A DNA stretch of 22,599 nucleotides from positions 1 to 22,599 of the forward strand of contig CAZKXI010000036.1 in the NCBI GenBank assembly GCA_964556755.1. Direction: 5' to 3'. The position numbers were made by a program, and so were the translations under genes. The first letter of the stretch is position 1, and each line of letters starts with the position of its first letter. The notes beneath the pieces are model-generated. The model ran no database searches, was not told the origin of the DNA, and was given only the letters and a program-made list of their open reading frames with translations. Source of the DNA: UBA4085 sp964556755 (GTDB taxonomy: Bacteria; Acidobacteriota; Aminicenantia; Aminicenantales; UBA4085). Below are positions 1 through 8,584 of this stretch, in pieces.

Positions 1-389
1 AAGCCCATCCGCCCCGTGGCGCAGAAGGCGCAGCCCAGGGCGCATCCGACCTGGGCGCTCACGCAAGCGATGGTCTTCTCTTTTCCAGCCCGATGAAGCA
101 GGGGGATTCCCACGGCCTCGAACAGCTCCGGCCCGTCGCCCTGGAAAAGATACTTGGCGAATCCATCCCGCGGCGAGACGGCCTTGCGCCGCCGGACCAG
201 CCGCGGCAGGCGCACCTCTTCCCCGAGGCGCGTCAGCAGCTTGTCCGATACTTCGGGAAGGCTCTCGGGGAACGCGTCACGCTTCAAGACAGCCGCCTGG
301 AGCCGCCGGGCCAGGCGAAGAGATACGCCCCGCGGGGCCAGTGCGGCATGCAGCTCGGGGGCGGTAACGTCCTTGAGGATGATGGGCAT
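1..389 (-). CDS. rlmN: 23S rRNA (adenine-C2)-methyltransferase, RlmN-like, 5' part only
   Basis: The gene runs off the left edge, so only about the first 129 residues are visible. Reading the minus strand from the ATG at 389 gives MPIILKDVTAPELHAAL, a helical N-terminal domain, and then a radical-SAM cluster motif, C-ALG-C-AF-C followed by ATGRMG, preceded by SAQVG. The SAQVGCALGCAFCATG segment is the hallmark of RlmN/Cfr enzymes. These use S-adenosylmethionine and a 4Fe-4S cluster to methylate C2 of A2503 in 23S rRNA, and RlmN also modifies some tRNAs. The start lies 17 nt beyond the stop of the MFS gene upstream, so the two are probably co-transcribed. The catalytic C-terminal cysteine is outside the window. 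A Cfr-type (C8) relative is not strictly excluded, but the N-terminus and the housekeeping setting favour RlmN. Confidence 0.85.
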   Translation of the reverse strand, partial: MPIILKDVTAPELHAALAPRGVSLRLARRLQAAVLKRDAFPESLPEVSDKLLTRLGEEVRLPRLVRRRKAVSPRDGFAKYLFQGDGPELFEAVGIPLLHRAGKEKTIACVSAQVGCALGCAFCATGRMG

Positions 390-406
390 GGGCGGGAGGA
401 TGATCC

Positions 407-1678
407 CTACAAGTCGGCCGGCTCCAACCTCGGGGCCAGAAGCTGGATGATCAAGAGCGCCAGCAGATAGGCCGAGCCGGCGATGATGAAGAGGATCGTG
501 TAGCCGCCCGTCCTCTCGATGACATGGCCGGCCGCGGCGGAGAAGAGCATCCCGCCCGCCGCCCCGGCCGCCCCGCCCAGCCCCGTCACCGAGCCGACGG
601 CCCGCTTGGGGAACATGTCGGAGACGAAGGTGAAGATGTTGGCCGACCAAGCCTGGTGGGCCGAGGCCGCCAGCCCGACCAGGAGGACGGCCATGGCGAC
701 CGTCGCCGACCGGGGGGCGATCGTCACCGGGACGACGCACAGGGCGCAGATCAGCATGACCGTCTTGCGGGCCGCGTTGACCGTGCGGCCCTTCTTGATC
801 AGGTGCGAGGAGGCCCAGCCGCCGCCGACGCTGCCGACGTCGGTCATCAGGTAGACGACGACCAGCGGCAGGGCCAGGCCCGAGAGCGTCAGGCCGAACC
901 TGGCGTTGAGGAACTTGGCCAGCCAGTATAGGTAGAACCACCAGATGGGGTCGGTCAGGAACTTGCCCAGGATGAAGGCCCAGGTCTGCCTGTAGCGCAG
1001 GAGCCTGAGCCAGGGGATCTTGGCGGCGGACGACTCGGCGGGATCGCTCTGGATGTAGGCCAGCTCGGCCGGGTCGAGGCCGCGCTTGCGCTCCGGGATC
1101 TCGTAGAGGGCCAACCAGAAGATGATCCACACGAAGCCGATGGCGCCGGTGGCGAGGAAAGCGGCCGGCCAGCCGAACCGGATCGTCAGCCACGGCACCA
1201 AGGCCGGAGCGGCCACGGCGCCGACGTTGGTCCCGGCGTTGAAGACGCCGGTGGCCAAAGCCCGCTCCCGCTTGGGAAACCACTCGGCCGTGGCCTTGAT
1301 GGCGGTGGGGAAGTTGCCGGCTTCGCCCAGGCCGAGGGCGAAGCGGGCGGCGCCGAAGCCGAGGGCCGAGCGGGCCGCGGCGTGGGCCATGGCCGCCAGG
1401 CTCCAGAAGGCGATGGCGGCTGCGTATCCGAGGCGCGTTCCGATGCGGTCCACCAGGCGGCCGAAGAGGACCAGGCCGAGGGCGTAGGCGGCTTGGAAGG
1501 CGGTCACGATGTAGCCGTACTCGACCTCGCTCCAGCCGAAGATCTTCTGCAGGTGGGGAGCCAGGATGCCGATGATCTGGCGATCGATGTAGTTGATGGT
1601 CGCGGCGAAGAAGAGGAGGGCGCAGACGGTCCAGCGGAAGCGCCCCCGGCGCGGTCCGTTCACGGCGGCTTGGCTCAT
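407..1678 (-). CDS. MFS transporter, GudP/ExuT-like (anion:cation symporter family)
   Basis: An integral membrane protein of about 423 residues with roughly 12 hydrophobic segments. It probably imports a sugar acid such as hexuronate, glucarate or galactonate with a proton. The N-terminal segment AATINYIDRQIIGILAPHLQ, the loop FGRLVDRIGTRLGYA and GLGEAGNFPTAIKATAEWFP are typical of the ACS family (ExuT, GudP, DgoT). The C-terminal half carries TGLGGAAGAAGGMLFSAAAG. An in-frame ATG lies at 1690, but neither start has a Shine-Dalgarno sequence. A TATGAT box on the minus strand (1691-1686) ends 7 nt before the ATG at 1678 and overlaps the upstream ATG, so 1678 is preferred and the mRNA may be leaderless. 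rlmN follows directly. The substrate is inferred from the family only. Confidence 0.85.
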   Translation of the reverse strand: MSQAAVNGPRRGRFRWTVCALLFFAATINYIDRQIIGILAPHLQKIFGWSEVEYGYIVTAFQAAYALGLVLFGRLVDRIGTRLGYAAAIAFWSLAAMAHAAARSALGFGAARFALGLGEAGNFPTAIKATAEWFPKRERALATGVFNAGTNVGAVAAPALVPWLTIRFGWPAAFLATGAIGFVWIIFWLALYEIPERKRGLDPAELAYIQSDPAESSAAKIPWLRLLRYRQTWAFILGKFLTDPIWWFYLYWLAKFLNARFGLTLSGLALPLVVVYLMTDVGSVGGGWASSHLIKKGRTVNAARKTVMLICALCVVPVTIAPRSATVAMAVLLVGLAASAHQAWSANIFTFVSDMFPKRAVGSVTGLGGAAGAAGGMLFSAAAGHVIERTGGYTILFIIAGSAYLLALLIIQLLAPRLEPADL

Positions 1679-1787
1679 GCCGGGGATCATATCGGGAAAC
1701 GGCCCGAAAAAAAAGCGGGATCCGCCGCCTCTCCTTCTGGCCCGCCCGCGGGCATGGTGCTACAATGGCCCAAGCCGGATTCCAGCC

Positions 1788-2330
1788 ATGAGAGAGACGC
1801 CGCGCCGTGTTCCCTTCCTGACGATTCCGGGGCTGCTCGTCCTGGGGGCGTGCTTCCTGGCCGTGGATGGGACGGCCAAGGCCAAGCCCGGCGTCTCCAT
1901 CGAGGTCGTCCGCCTGGACGGAAGCGAAGCGTCGGGAGAGCTCATCGCCGTGCGTCCGGGCTCCCTCGTCATCGCCGACGTCGCCTCGGCCGCCTATGAC
2001 TTCATCCCCTTGGCCGAGATCCGCATCGTCCGCATCCCCAAGGTCTCCAAGGCCGCCGGCGCTTGGAGCGGCTTCCAGCAGGGGGCCTTCTACGGCGCCA
2101 TCCTGGGCGACTTGAGCGCCGGGCGGGAGAAGTCGTCCGGCAAGCGCCGCCTCCGGGCCCTCGCCGGCGGCCTGGCGGGCGCTGCCGCGGGCTCTCTCAT
2201 CGGCGGTATCAAGGGACGGACGACGAAGAAGAAGATCGTGCTTCAGATCTCCGACCAGCCGCCCTCGGAGCTGGCCGCGGTCCTGGCCCGGCTGAACGAG
2301 CGGGCCCGGATTCGCGAGACGCTGCAATAA
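1788..2330 (+). CDS. Exported protein with small beta-domain and glycine-zipper segment, unknown function
   Basis: A 180-residue protein I do not recognise as a named family. Residues 10-27 form a hydrophobic signal segment; LGAC at 19-22 could be a weak lipobox, or the protein may be cleaved after DGTAKA (27-32). Residues 36-85 look like a small beta-barrel (VRLDGSEASGELIAVRPGSL then FIPLAEIRIVRI), reminiscent of Sm/SH3-like folds. Residues 97-143 are rich in G-x3-G spacing (FYGAILGD, LAGGLAGAAAGSLIGGIKG), a glycine zipper often seen in envelope proteins. The start at 1788 was chosen because the signal segment follows it at once; longer in-frame readings run into the preceding intergenic region. 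A possible -10 box TACAAT lies at 1761-1766. The sugar-binding lipoprotein follows after 23 bp. Confidence 0.6.
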   Translation: MRETPRRVPFLTIPGLLVLGACFLAVDGTAKAKPGVSIEVVRLDGSEASGELIAVRPGSLVIADVASAAYDFIPLAEIRIVRIPKVSKAAGAWSGFQQGAFYGAILGDLSAGREKSSGKRRLRALAGGLAGAAAGSLIGGIKGRTTKKKIVLQISDQPPSELAAVLARLNERARIRETLQ

Positions 2331-2353
2331 TCCCCGATCAAGAGGCTAGCCGC

Positions 2354-3367
2354 ATGTCATCTGCCCGACCCCGATCCCGAATGGGGACCGCCGCCGCTCT
2401 CTCCCTCGCCCTCCTCGGAGCCCTGGCCTCCTCCTCCTGCCGGCGGGAGGCCGGGCCGACCCCGTCGGGCGCGCGCCGGCTGACGCTGGCCGTCGTCCCG
2501 ATGGGCACCACCCACGAGTTCTGGAAGGCCATCCACGCCGGAGCCTTGACCGCGGCCCGCGAGCGGGGCGTCGAAGTCATCTGGAAAGGCCCGCTCAAGG
2601 AAGACGACCGCAACGAGCAGATCCAGATCGTCGAGACGCTGACCAACGCCGGCATCGACGCCTTGGTCCTGACCCCGATGGACGACAAGGCCCTGGTCCG
2701 TCCCGTGGAGGAAGCCGCCCGCCTGGGCATCCCCACGGTCATCTACAATTCGGGCCTCAGCAGCGCCTCGCAAGTCGCCTATATCTCCACCGACAACTAC
2801 AAAGGGGGGGTCGTAGCGGCCGACAGGATCGGGGAGCTGCTGAAGGGCCGGGGGACGGCCATCCTGATCCGGGTCATCGCCAGCGTCGAGGGCAGCACCA
2901 AGCGCGAGCAGGGCTTCCTCGACACGCTGAGGTCCAAGTATCCCAACATCAGGATCCTGTCCGACAACCAGTACGCCGGCGTGACGACCGAGACGGCCTA
3001 CCAGACGGCCGAGAACCTGCTCAACCGCTTTCCCCAGGTGGACGCCGTCTTCACGCCCAACGAGTCCACCACCTTCGGGGCCCTGCGGGCCATCGAGGAC
3101 CACGGCCGGGCCGGCCGGATCGTCCATGTCGGCTTCGACTCGTCCCGCAAGCTCATCGAAGCCTTGGAGGCCGGACGGCTGATGGGCCTGGTCCTGCAGG
3201 ATCCCTTCCAGATGGGCTACAAGAGCGTGAGCACGGCCGTGGCCCATCTGCGCGGCGAGCCGTATGAGAAGTCGGTGGACACGGGCGTCTTCCTGGCCAC
3301 GCCGGAGAACCGCCGCGATCCCCTGATCAGCCGGCTGCTGAAGCCGGACCTGTCGATCCTGGACTGA
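2354..3367 (+). CDS. Sugar ABC transporter substrate-binding protein (type I, ribose-binding family)
   Basis: A 337-residue exported binding protein of the RbsB/Peripla_BP_4 family. After a basic start (MSSARPRSR), a hydrophobic segment ends in LASSSC, an atypical but plausible lipoprotein site. The mature protein begins LTLAVVPMGTTHEFWKAIHA, the standard first strand and ligand loop. GIDALVLTPMDD, IPTVIYNSG, YISTDNYKGG, DAVFTPNESTTFGALRAI and VHVGFDSS follow in the usual order. The ATG at 2354 has AAGAGG 8 nt upstream. It lies 23 bp after the glycine-zipper gene and 17 bp before a secreted GH38 alpha-mannosidase, so its ligand may be mannose or a small mannoside. No permease or ATPase gene lies in the window, so it either works with a transporter encoded elsewhere or acts as a sensor. 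Confidence 0.88.
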   Translation: MSSARPRSRMGTAAALSLALLGALASSSCRREAGPTPSGARRLTLAVVPMGTTHEFWKAIHAGALTAARERGVEVIWKGPLKEDDRNEQIQIVETLTNAGIDALVLTPMDDKALVRPVEEAARLGIPTVIYNSGLSSASQVAYISTDNYKGGVVAADRIGELLKGRGTAILIRVIASVEGSTKREQGFLDTLRSKYPNIRILSDNQYAGVTTETAYQTAENLLNRFPQVDAVFTPNESTTFGALRAIEDHGRAGRIVHVGFDSSRKLIEALEAGRLMGLVLQDPFQMGYKSVSTAVAHLRGEPYEKSVDTGVFLATPENRRDPLISRLLKPDLSILD

Positions 3368-3384
3368 GACTCGAAAGGACCGCC

Positions 3385-6048
3385 ATGAAAAAAGCCGCCC
3401 TCCTTGCAGCCGCGGCCGTCGCCGCGGCCACCTTCCTCGCCGCCGCAGGAGCGCCCATGGACGCCGCCCAGACGATGCCGCCCTTCCGCATCCACATCCT
3501 CTCCTCCAGCCATCAGGACATCGCCTGGATGGACAGCCCCGAAGCCTGCATGACGTACCGCGACGAGAGCTGCATCACCCCGGCCCTGGAGATGATGCGG
3601 ACCCATCCCGACTATCGCTTCGTCATGGAGAACATGCTCAACCTCCGGGAGTACCTGGAGCGCCACCCCGAGCGGCGGCAGGAGATCGAGCGCTACACGA
3701 GGGAAGGCCGCATGGAGTGGGGCGCCACCTACACCCAGCCGTACGAGTCGCTCCTGTCCGGCGAGCAGCTCATCCGCCAGGTCTACTTCGGCCGTGGCTG
3801 GCTTCTGCGGAACATCCCCGGGGCCGACGCCAAGGTCTACTTCAATCCGGATGTCCCGGCCCGGTCCCTGCAGATGCAGCAGATCCTGGCCAAGGCCGGG
3901 GTCCCCTACATGGTCATCAGCCGCTTTCACGAGGGCTTCTACCGCTGGGCCAGCCCCGACGGCAGCTCCGTTCTGGCCTTCACCCCGGGCCACTACGGCA
4001 ACTCCTCGGCCCTGCTCAACGCCAAGCCGGAAGCCGCGGCCGTCCGGGCCATCGCGGCCAAGCTGGAAGCCATGGCGCCGCGCTACCGGGACGGCGGCTG
4101 GCCGTCCGAATTCCCGCTTCTGCACTCCGAGGACTTCTCCAAGCCGCAGGACTATCGGCCGCTGATCGCGCTCTGGAACCGGTCCCAGCCCGGGACGACG
4201 ATGCAGTACGCCTCGGCCCGCGGCTTCTTCGAGGCCCTGGACAAGGGCCGTCCCGATTTTCCCAAGGTCGAGGGCGAGCGGCCGGATCTGTGGCTCTACA
4301 TCCATGGGCCGACGCACCACTGGGCCATCGACGCCCATCGGCGGGCCGGCCGGCTTCTCCCCGCGGCGGAGCTCTTCAACGTCGTGGCGGCTCTCCTGGA
4401 AGGGTCCTGGCGCGGCTACCCGGCGGCGGAGCTGAGCGAGGCCTGGCGGCAGGCGGTCTATCCGGACCACGGCTGGGGCGGCAAGGAAGGCCAGGTCACG
4501 GACCGCCTGTTCCGCAGGCTCTACGAGTCGGCGGCCGATACCGCCGAGTCCGCGCTGGCCGGGGCGCAGCGAGCCATAGCGGGACGGGTTCGTGCGGCGT
4601 CGGGCAAGGGGCTGCCGATCGTCGTCTTCAACGATCTGTCCTGGGCCCGCTCGGGCCCGGTCGAGGTGGAAATCCCCCGGCCAACCGGCGATTACGTCAT
4701 CCGGGGCGCCGACGGCCGGATCGCGCCGCATCAGGTTCGAGCGCCCTCGGCCGAGCAGGCCGCCGACAGGGAGAGGATCGAATTCATCGCCCGCGACATC
4801 CCTCCGGCGGGGTATGCGACATACTATCTCGGGCCGGCGGCGGGAGACACGCAGCGGTTGAGCGCGTCCGTCGCCGGACCGCGGACTTCCGTTCCGGTCG
4901 AGGACTATGAGAACGACTATTACAAGGTCCGGTTGGTCGACGGCGGCATCCGGTCTCTCTACGACAAGGCCCTCGGAGCCGAGATCCTGAGGACGGATAA
5001 GTTCCTCGGCTTCGAGATCTTCACCATGAAGTCCGTCGGCAACGGCGCCGGCGAGTTCGGGCGCGTCCAGGCCCCGACCATGGAAGGCTTCGAGAGGCTC
5101 GGCCGCCTGGCTCCGGCCTGGACCTACCTGGCCGGCGAGTCCGGGCCGGTCAAGGACGTCTTCCGCCTGCGGCAGAAGATGGCCGACTGCGCCATTGAGC
5201 AGAGGCTGATCTTCTATAGGACCGTCAAGAGGATCGACTGCGCTGTCGCCCTCCTGGGATGGGACGGATCGCCCTACCGCGAATACCGGCTGGCCGTCCC
5301 GGTGGCGGCCGAAGCCGCCGGGCGCCAGGTCGCCTACGAGGTCCCGATGGGAGTCGTGGAAGTGGGCCGCGGCGAGGCCAAGGGCACGGGCGGGCCGGCC
5401 TACGGCTCGCTCGTCTACGACCAGGAGATGTCCGAGATCCGGCCCCGCGAGGTCCAGCGCTTTCTGAGCGCCGGCGACGGCCGGCGGGGCGTCACGTTGA
5501 CCACGGACGTCGCCGTCAACGATTACGCGGATCCGACCGACAGCCCGGTCGATTACCCGGTCCTGCAAGGCGTCCTGCTGGCCTCGCGCCGCAGCTGCCA
5601 CGGCCAGGGGAACTGGTACCTCCAGGAGGGCGATCATCGCTACCGCTTCAGCCTGACGAGCCACGAGTCCGGTTGGCGGAGCGGATATAAGAGCGGGATC
5701 GGGGCGGCCCACGATCTGAGAGCGGTCGTGCCGGCGGCGGCCGGATCCCGCGCGGGGACCCTGCCCGAGAGCGAGAGCTTCCTGTCCTTCTCGGCGGACA
5801 ACGTCCTGATCGGAACAGTGAAGAAGGCCGAGGACGACGGCGGCGTCGTCCTGCGCTGCTACGACCTCGAAGGGAAGGCGGCCGACGTCCGCTTGGGCGG
5901 AAGCCTGAAGTGGACCGGGGCCGAGGCGACCAGCATCATCGAGCTCGACCCGAAGCCCCTGCCGGCGAACGAAGCCGGGATCGTATTCAAGGTCGGGCCC
6001 TTCGCCATCGAGACCTACAAGCTGAAGCCGACCGTCCCGGCCCGTTAG
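3385..6048 (+). CDS. Secreted glycoside hydrolase family 38 (alpha-mannosidase-like)
   Basis: An 887-residue exported enzyme expected to cleave alpha-mannosidic bonds using a zinc-dependent retaining mechanism. Residues 1-30 are an alanine-rich signal peptide. The catalytic domain opens with RIHILSSSHQDIAW, where H43 and D45 match the family's first two zinc ligands. YFNPDVPARS gives D156 as the candidate nucleophile, and HGPTHHWAID gives H311/H312 at the place of the family's HHD zinc-ligand motif. A middle helical stretch and a long beta-rich C-terminal region (about 400-887) agree with the GH38 mid and C domains. The start at 3385 has AAAGGA 5 nt upstream. It is the third gene of a compact run with the sugar-binding lipoprotein. 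The last codon overlaps the convergent aldolase gene. Exact linkage and substrate cannot be read from sequence. Confidence 0.88.
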   Translation: MKKAALLAAAAVAAATFLAAAGAPMDAAQTMPPFRIHILSSSHQDIAWMDSPEACMTYRDESCITPALEMMRTHPDYRFVMENMLNLREYLERHPERRQEIERYTREGRMEWGATYTQPYESLLSGEQLIRQVYFGRGWLLRNIPGADAKVYFNPDVPARSLQMQQILAKAGVPYMVISRFHEGFYRWASPDGSSVLAFTPGHYGNSSALLNAKPEAAAVRAIAAKLEAMAPRYRDGGWPSEFPLLHSEDFSKPQDYRPLIALWNRSQPGTTMQYASARGFFEALDKGRPDFPKVEGERPDLWLYIHGPTHHWAIDAHRRAGRLLPAAELFNVVAALLEGSWRGYPAAELSEAWRQAVYPDHGWGGKEGQVTDRLFRRLYESAADTAESALAGAQRAIAGRVRAASGKGLPIVVFNDLSWARSGPVEVEIPRPTGDYVIRGADGRIAPHQVRAPSAEQAADRERIEFIARDIPPAGYATYYLGPAAGDTQRLSASVAGPRTSVPVEDYENDYYKVRLVDGGIRSLYDKALGAEILRTDKFLGFEIFTMKSVGNGAGEFGRVQAPTMEGFERLGRLAPAWTYLAGESGPVKDVFRLRQKMADCAIEQRLIFYRTVKRIDCAVALLGWDGSPYREYRLAVPVAAEAAGRQVAYEVPMGVVEVGRGEAKGTGGPAYGSLVYDQEMSEIRPREVQRFLSAGDGRRGVTLTTDVAVNDYADPTDSPVDYPVLQGVLLASRRSCHGQGNWYLQEGDHRYRFSLTSHESGWRSGYKSGIGAAHDLRAVVPAAAGSRAGTLPESESFLSFSADNVLIGTVKKAEDDGGVVLRCYDLEGKAADVRLGGSLKWTGAEATSIIELDPKPLPANEAGIVFKVGPFAIETYKLKPTVPAR

Positions 6049-6800
6049 CGGGCCCGGATTCCGTCGACCAGGGCGCGGGCCGCTTCGACCAGAAGCGCGC
6101 CGTCGGTTCCCGCGGCGACGAAGGAGAAGCCGCGGGAGAAGGCCGCCCGGGCCGCGGTGGCGCCGGGGGCGAAGAGGCCGGCCGGAATCCCTCTCATCCG
6201 GGCCGCCGCCAGGGTGGTCCCGATCGCGTCCTGCACGCGGGCATCGTCCGTGCGGCCGGGGATACCCAGGCTGGCCGAGAGGTCGAGGGGGCCGATGAAA
6301 ACGGCGTCGAGGCCGGGGACTTCCAGGATCGAGTCGATGGCCCGGACGGCGTCGATATGCTCGGCCTGGGCGATCAAGGCGACTCGGCCGTTGGCGGAGT
6401 CCAAGTCCTCCCGGATCCCCGCGCCATAGCCCTGGCTGCGGGCGACGCCGATGCTGCGCGCTCCCGCCGGGGCGTAGAGGGCCGCCCGGACGCAGGCGGC
6501 CGCTTCCGCGGCGGAATTGACATGGGGGAAGATCAGCCCGTCGGCCCCCGTGTCCAAGGCCTTGCCGATCCAGGCCGGATCGTTGGCCGCCACCCGGACG
6601 ATGCAGGGGGTGCGCCCCGCGGCGGCTTGGACCATGCGCTGGACGGAGGCGAAATCCAGCAGGCCGTGCTCCATGTCGATGAACAGCCAGTCGAAGCCCG
6701 CTTCGACGGCGATCTCGGCGATCTCGGGCGAGGGGAGAGAGAGGAGGATTCCGACTTGCGGACCATCCTGGGCGAGCGCGGTCTTGAAGGGCTTGGCCAT
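6045..6800 (-). CDS. HpcH/HpaI-family aldolase (2-keto-3-deoxy sugar acid aldolase type)
   Basis: A 251-residue cytoplasmic class II aldolase that cleaves 2-keto-3-deoxy acids to pyruvate plus an aldehyde. The family's active-site residues are all visible: H45 in FIDMEHGLLDF, R69 in CIVRVAAND, E147 in IAQAEH (metal) and D173 in FIGPLDLSASLG (metal). YAPAGARSIGVARSQGYG is the usual phosphate/substrate loop region. Relatives include HpaI (homoprotocatechuate pathway) and RhmA/YfaU (keto-deoxy-rhamnonate). The sugar-catabolic surroundings favour a deoxy-sugar acid substrate, but that is inference. AGGAGG sits 6 nt before the ATG, and a good promoter lies at 6825-6853. Its TAA interlocks with the TAG of the convergent mannosidase gene. 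Confidence 0.88.
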   Translation of the reverse strand: MAKPFKTALAQDGPQVGILLSLPSPEIAEIAVEAGFDWLFIDMEHGLLDFASVQRMVQAAAGRTPCIVRVAANDPAWIGKALDTGADGLIFPHVNSAAEAAACVRAALYAPAGARSIGVARSQGYGAGIREDLDSANGRVALIAQAEHIDAVRAIDSILEVPGLDAVFIGPLDLSASLGIPGRTDDARVQDAIGTTLAAARMRGIPAGLFAPGATAARAAFSRGFSFVAAGTDGALLVEAARALVDGIRAR

Positions 6801-6824
6801 GGCGTCCTCCTGAGGGGCCGGGGA

Positions 6825-6853
6825 ATCATACTAAATCCGGGCCCGGCGGTGAA
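6825..6853 (-). promoter_or_regulatory. Sigma-70-like promoter for the HpaI-type aldolase
   Basis: On the minus strand, TTCACC (6853-6848) and TATGAT (6830-6825) are separated by exactly 17 nt. The predicted start is about 18 nt before the ATG at 6800, leaving room for the AGGAGG site at 6811-6806. The region is shared with the divergent murJ gene; a weaker plus-strand -10, TATACT, lies at 6870-6875 without a convincing -35. Confidence 0.5.
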
Positions 6854-6897
6854 ACCGCGGCGGCTATGCTATACTCCCGGGGAACGAGGTCGAATCG

Positions 6898-8472
6898 ATG
6901 GCCGATATCGCCAAGGGCGTTCGTTCCTTCACCCTGGGAACCCTGCTCAGCCGCGTGCTGGGCCTCGTCCGCGAGATGGTCATCAACCATCTCTTCGGCG
7001 CTGGCTTGGCCAACGACGCCTTTCGGGCCGCCTTTCGCATTCCCAACTTGCTGCGCGACCTGTTCGCCGAGAACGCCCTGTCCTCGGCCTTCGTCCCCGT
7101 CTTGGCCGAAGAGAGGAGAAAGAGCCCCGAGGCCGGGAACCGCTTCGCCTCGAACATCCTCAACGTCCTGCTGCTCGTCGTCGGCCTGATCGTCGCGGCC
7201 GGCATCCTGGCGGCCCGCCCGCTGGCCGGCCTGATGGCCCATGGCTTCGACAAGGTCCCGGGAAAGCTGGCCCTGACCGGGCAGATGACGGCGGTCATGT
7301 TCCCCTTCCTGCTCTTCATCGCCCTGGCCGCCTGGGCCATGAGCGTGCTCAACACCCAGGGCTCGTTCTTCGTCCCGGCCGTGGCTCCGGCCGTGTTCAA
7401 CGTCTTTTCCTTCCTGACGCCCCTGGCCCTGTTCGGGTTCCTGACCGCCCGCGGCGTCGAGCCCGTCTTGGGCGCCGCCATCGGGGTCGTGGCCGGCGGA
7501 TTGATGCAGTTCCTGGTCCAGGTCCCCGCCCTCGGCCGGAAGGGCTTCCGCTACCGGCCCGTGCTCAGCTTCCGGGATCCCGCCTTCCGGCGGGCCATGG
7601 CCCTCTTCGTCCCGGTCGCCATAGGCCTGTCCGGCTCCCGCATCAGCTTCTTCGTCAACACCGTGCTGATCACCGGCCTGCCCGAGAAGAGCCTGTCGTG
7701 GCTCGAGTCGGCCTATCGGATCATGCATCTGCCGCTGGGGCTCTTCGGCATCGCCATCGGGGCCGTGGCCTTGCCGTCCTTCGCGCGCTTCGCCGCCGAG
7801 GGCGACGCGGAGGCCGTCCGGACCACCCTGCAGGACTCGCTCCGCATGGTCCTCTTCCTGACCGTCCCCACGTCGATTCTGATCGCCGCTCTGGCCGGGC
7901 CGATCACGTCGCTTCTCTACGTCCACGGGCGCTTCGCCGCCGCCGACGGCGCGGCTTCGGCGGCCATCCTCGTCCTCTACATGCTGGGCGTGCCGTTCAT
8001 GTCGGCCCTGCGCAACCTGGCGGCTGTCTTCTACGCTTACAAGGACGCCAGGACGCCGATGATCGCGAGCTTCGTCGCCGTGGCCTTGACGATTGCCCTC
8101 AACCTGGCCCTCAAGGGGCCGCTCGGCATTCGGGCCTTTCCCTTGTCGGCCTCCATCTCGGCCTTGGTCAACGCGGCCATCTTGTTCCTTCTTCTGCCGC
8201 GTCGAATCGGCTCCCTGGGGCCCGGTCCCTTGATGGCCTATCTCAGCAAGATCACCGCCGCCGGCCTGGCCGGCGGAGCCGCCGCCTGGGGATCTGTTCG
8301 TCTCGTGAGCGGTTGGCTCGCCTCCGGACGATTGGCGCTTCTGGCCGTGATCGTCCTGGGCGGCGCGGTTGGAACGGCCGTCTTCTACCTCGTCTCGCTT
8401 GGGCTCGGTGTGCCCGAGGTCCGAGCCTACACGCGCCGCTTTATTAGCCGCAGCCCGGAAGGACGCGAATAA
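6898..8472 (+). CDS. murJ: Lipid II flippase MurJ (MviN family)
   Basis: A 524-residue polytopic inner-membrane protein of the MOP superfamily that flips lipid II across the membrane for peptidoglycan synthesis. The N-terminus has the diagnostic pattern LGTLLSRVLGLVREMVINHLFG (R19 and R25 at the positions of the functional arginines), followed by NDAFRAAFRIPNLLRDLFAENALSSAFVPVL. About 14 hydrophobic segments follow, and length is normal for the family. The start at 6898 has CGAGGT upstream and a possible TATACT -10 at 6870-6875, giving a short leader. It stands alone on the plus strand, divergent from the aldolase and convergent with a small exported-protein gene. Identification is secure. 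Confidence 0.96.
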   Translation: MADIAKGVRSFTLGTLLSRVLGLVREMVINHLFGAGLANDAFRAAFRIPNLLRDLFAENALSSAFVPVLAEERRKSPEAGNRFASNILNVLLLVVGLIVAAGILAARPLAGLMAHGFDKVPGKLALTGQMTAVMFPFLLFIALAAWAMSVLNTQGSFFVPAVAPAVFNVFSFLTPLALFGFLTARGVEPVLGAAIGVVAGGLMQFLVQVPALGRKGFRYRPVLSFRDPAFRRAMALFVPVAIGLSGSRISFFVNTVLITGLPEKSLSWLESAYRIMHLPLGLFGIAIGAVALPSFARFAAEGDAEAVRTTLQDSLRMVLFLTVPTSILIAALAGPITSLLYVHGRFAAADGAASAAILVLYMLGVPFMSALRNLAAVFYAYKDARTPMIASFVAVALTIALNLALKGPLGIRAFPLSASISALVNAAILFLLLPRRIGSLGPGPLMAYLSKITAAGLAGGAAAWGSVRLVSGWLASGRLALLAVIVLGGAVGTAVFYLVSLGLGVPEVRAYTRRFISRSPEGRE

Positions 8473-8584
8473 GGAGGCCGGAACGAATTTTCTCCTCGGC
8501 GTCCGTAGCCGGGCGCTTCCCCTCGCTGCCTAGGTCGACGCGCTGCCCGCGGCGGAGGGATGCCTTCCAACTCCTGCGGATCGA

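Noticed and set aside
2063..2353. Longer start for the sugar-binding protein
   Set aside because: The extension overlaps the glycine-zipper gene, is arginine-rich nonsense, and would bury the signal peptide; AAGAGG fixes the start at 2354.
3217..5712. Long open frame on the minus strand opposite the GH38 gene
   Set aside because: It is a GC-rich shadow: low-complexity Gly/Arg/Asp/Val composition and no family motif, while the plus frame has GH38 catalytic motifs.
5910..8447. Very long plus-strand open frame crossing the aldolase and murJ
   Set aside because: It is out of frame with murJ and antisense to the aldolase, with Arg/Gly/Pro-rich nonsense composition.
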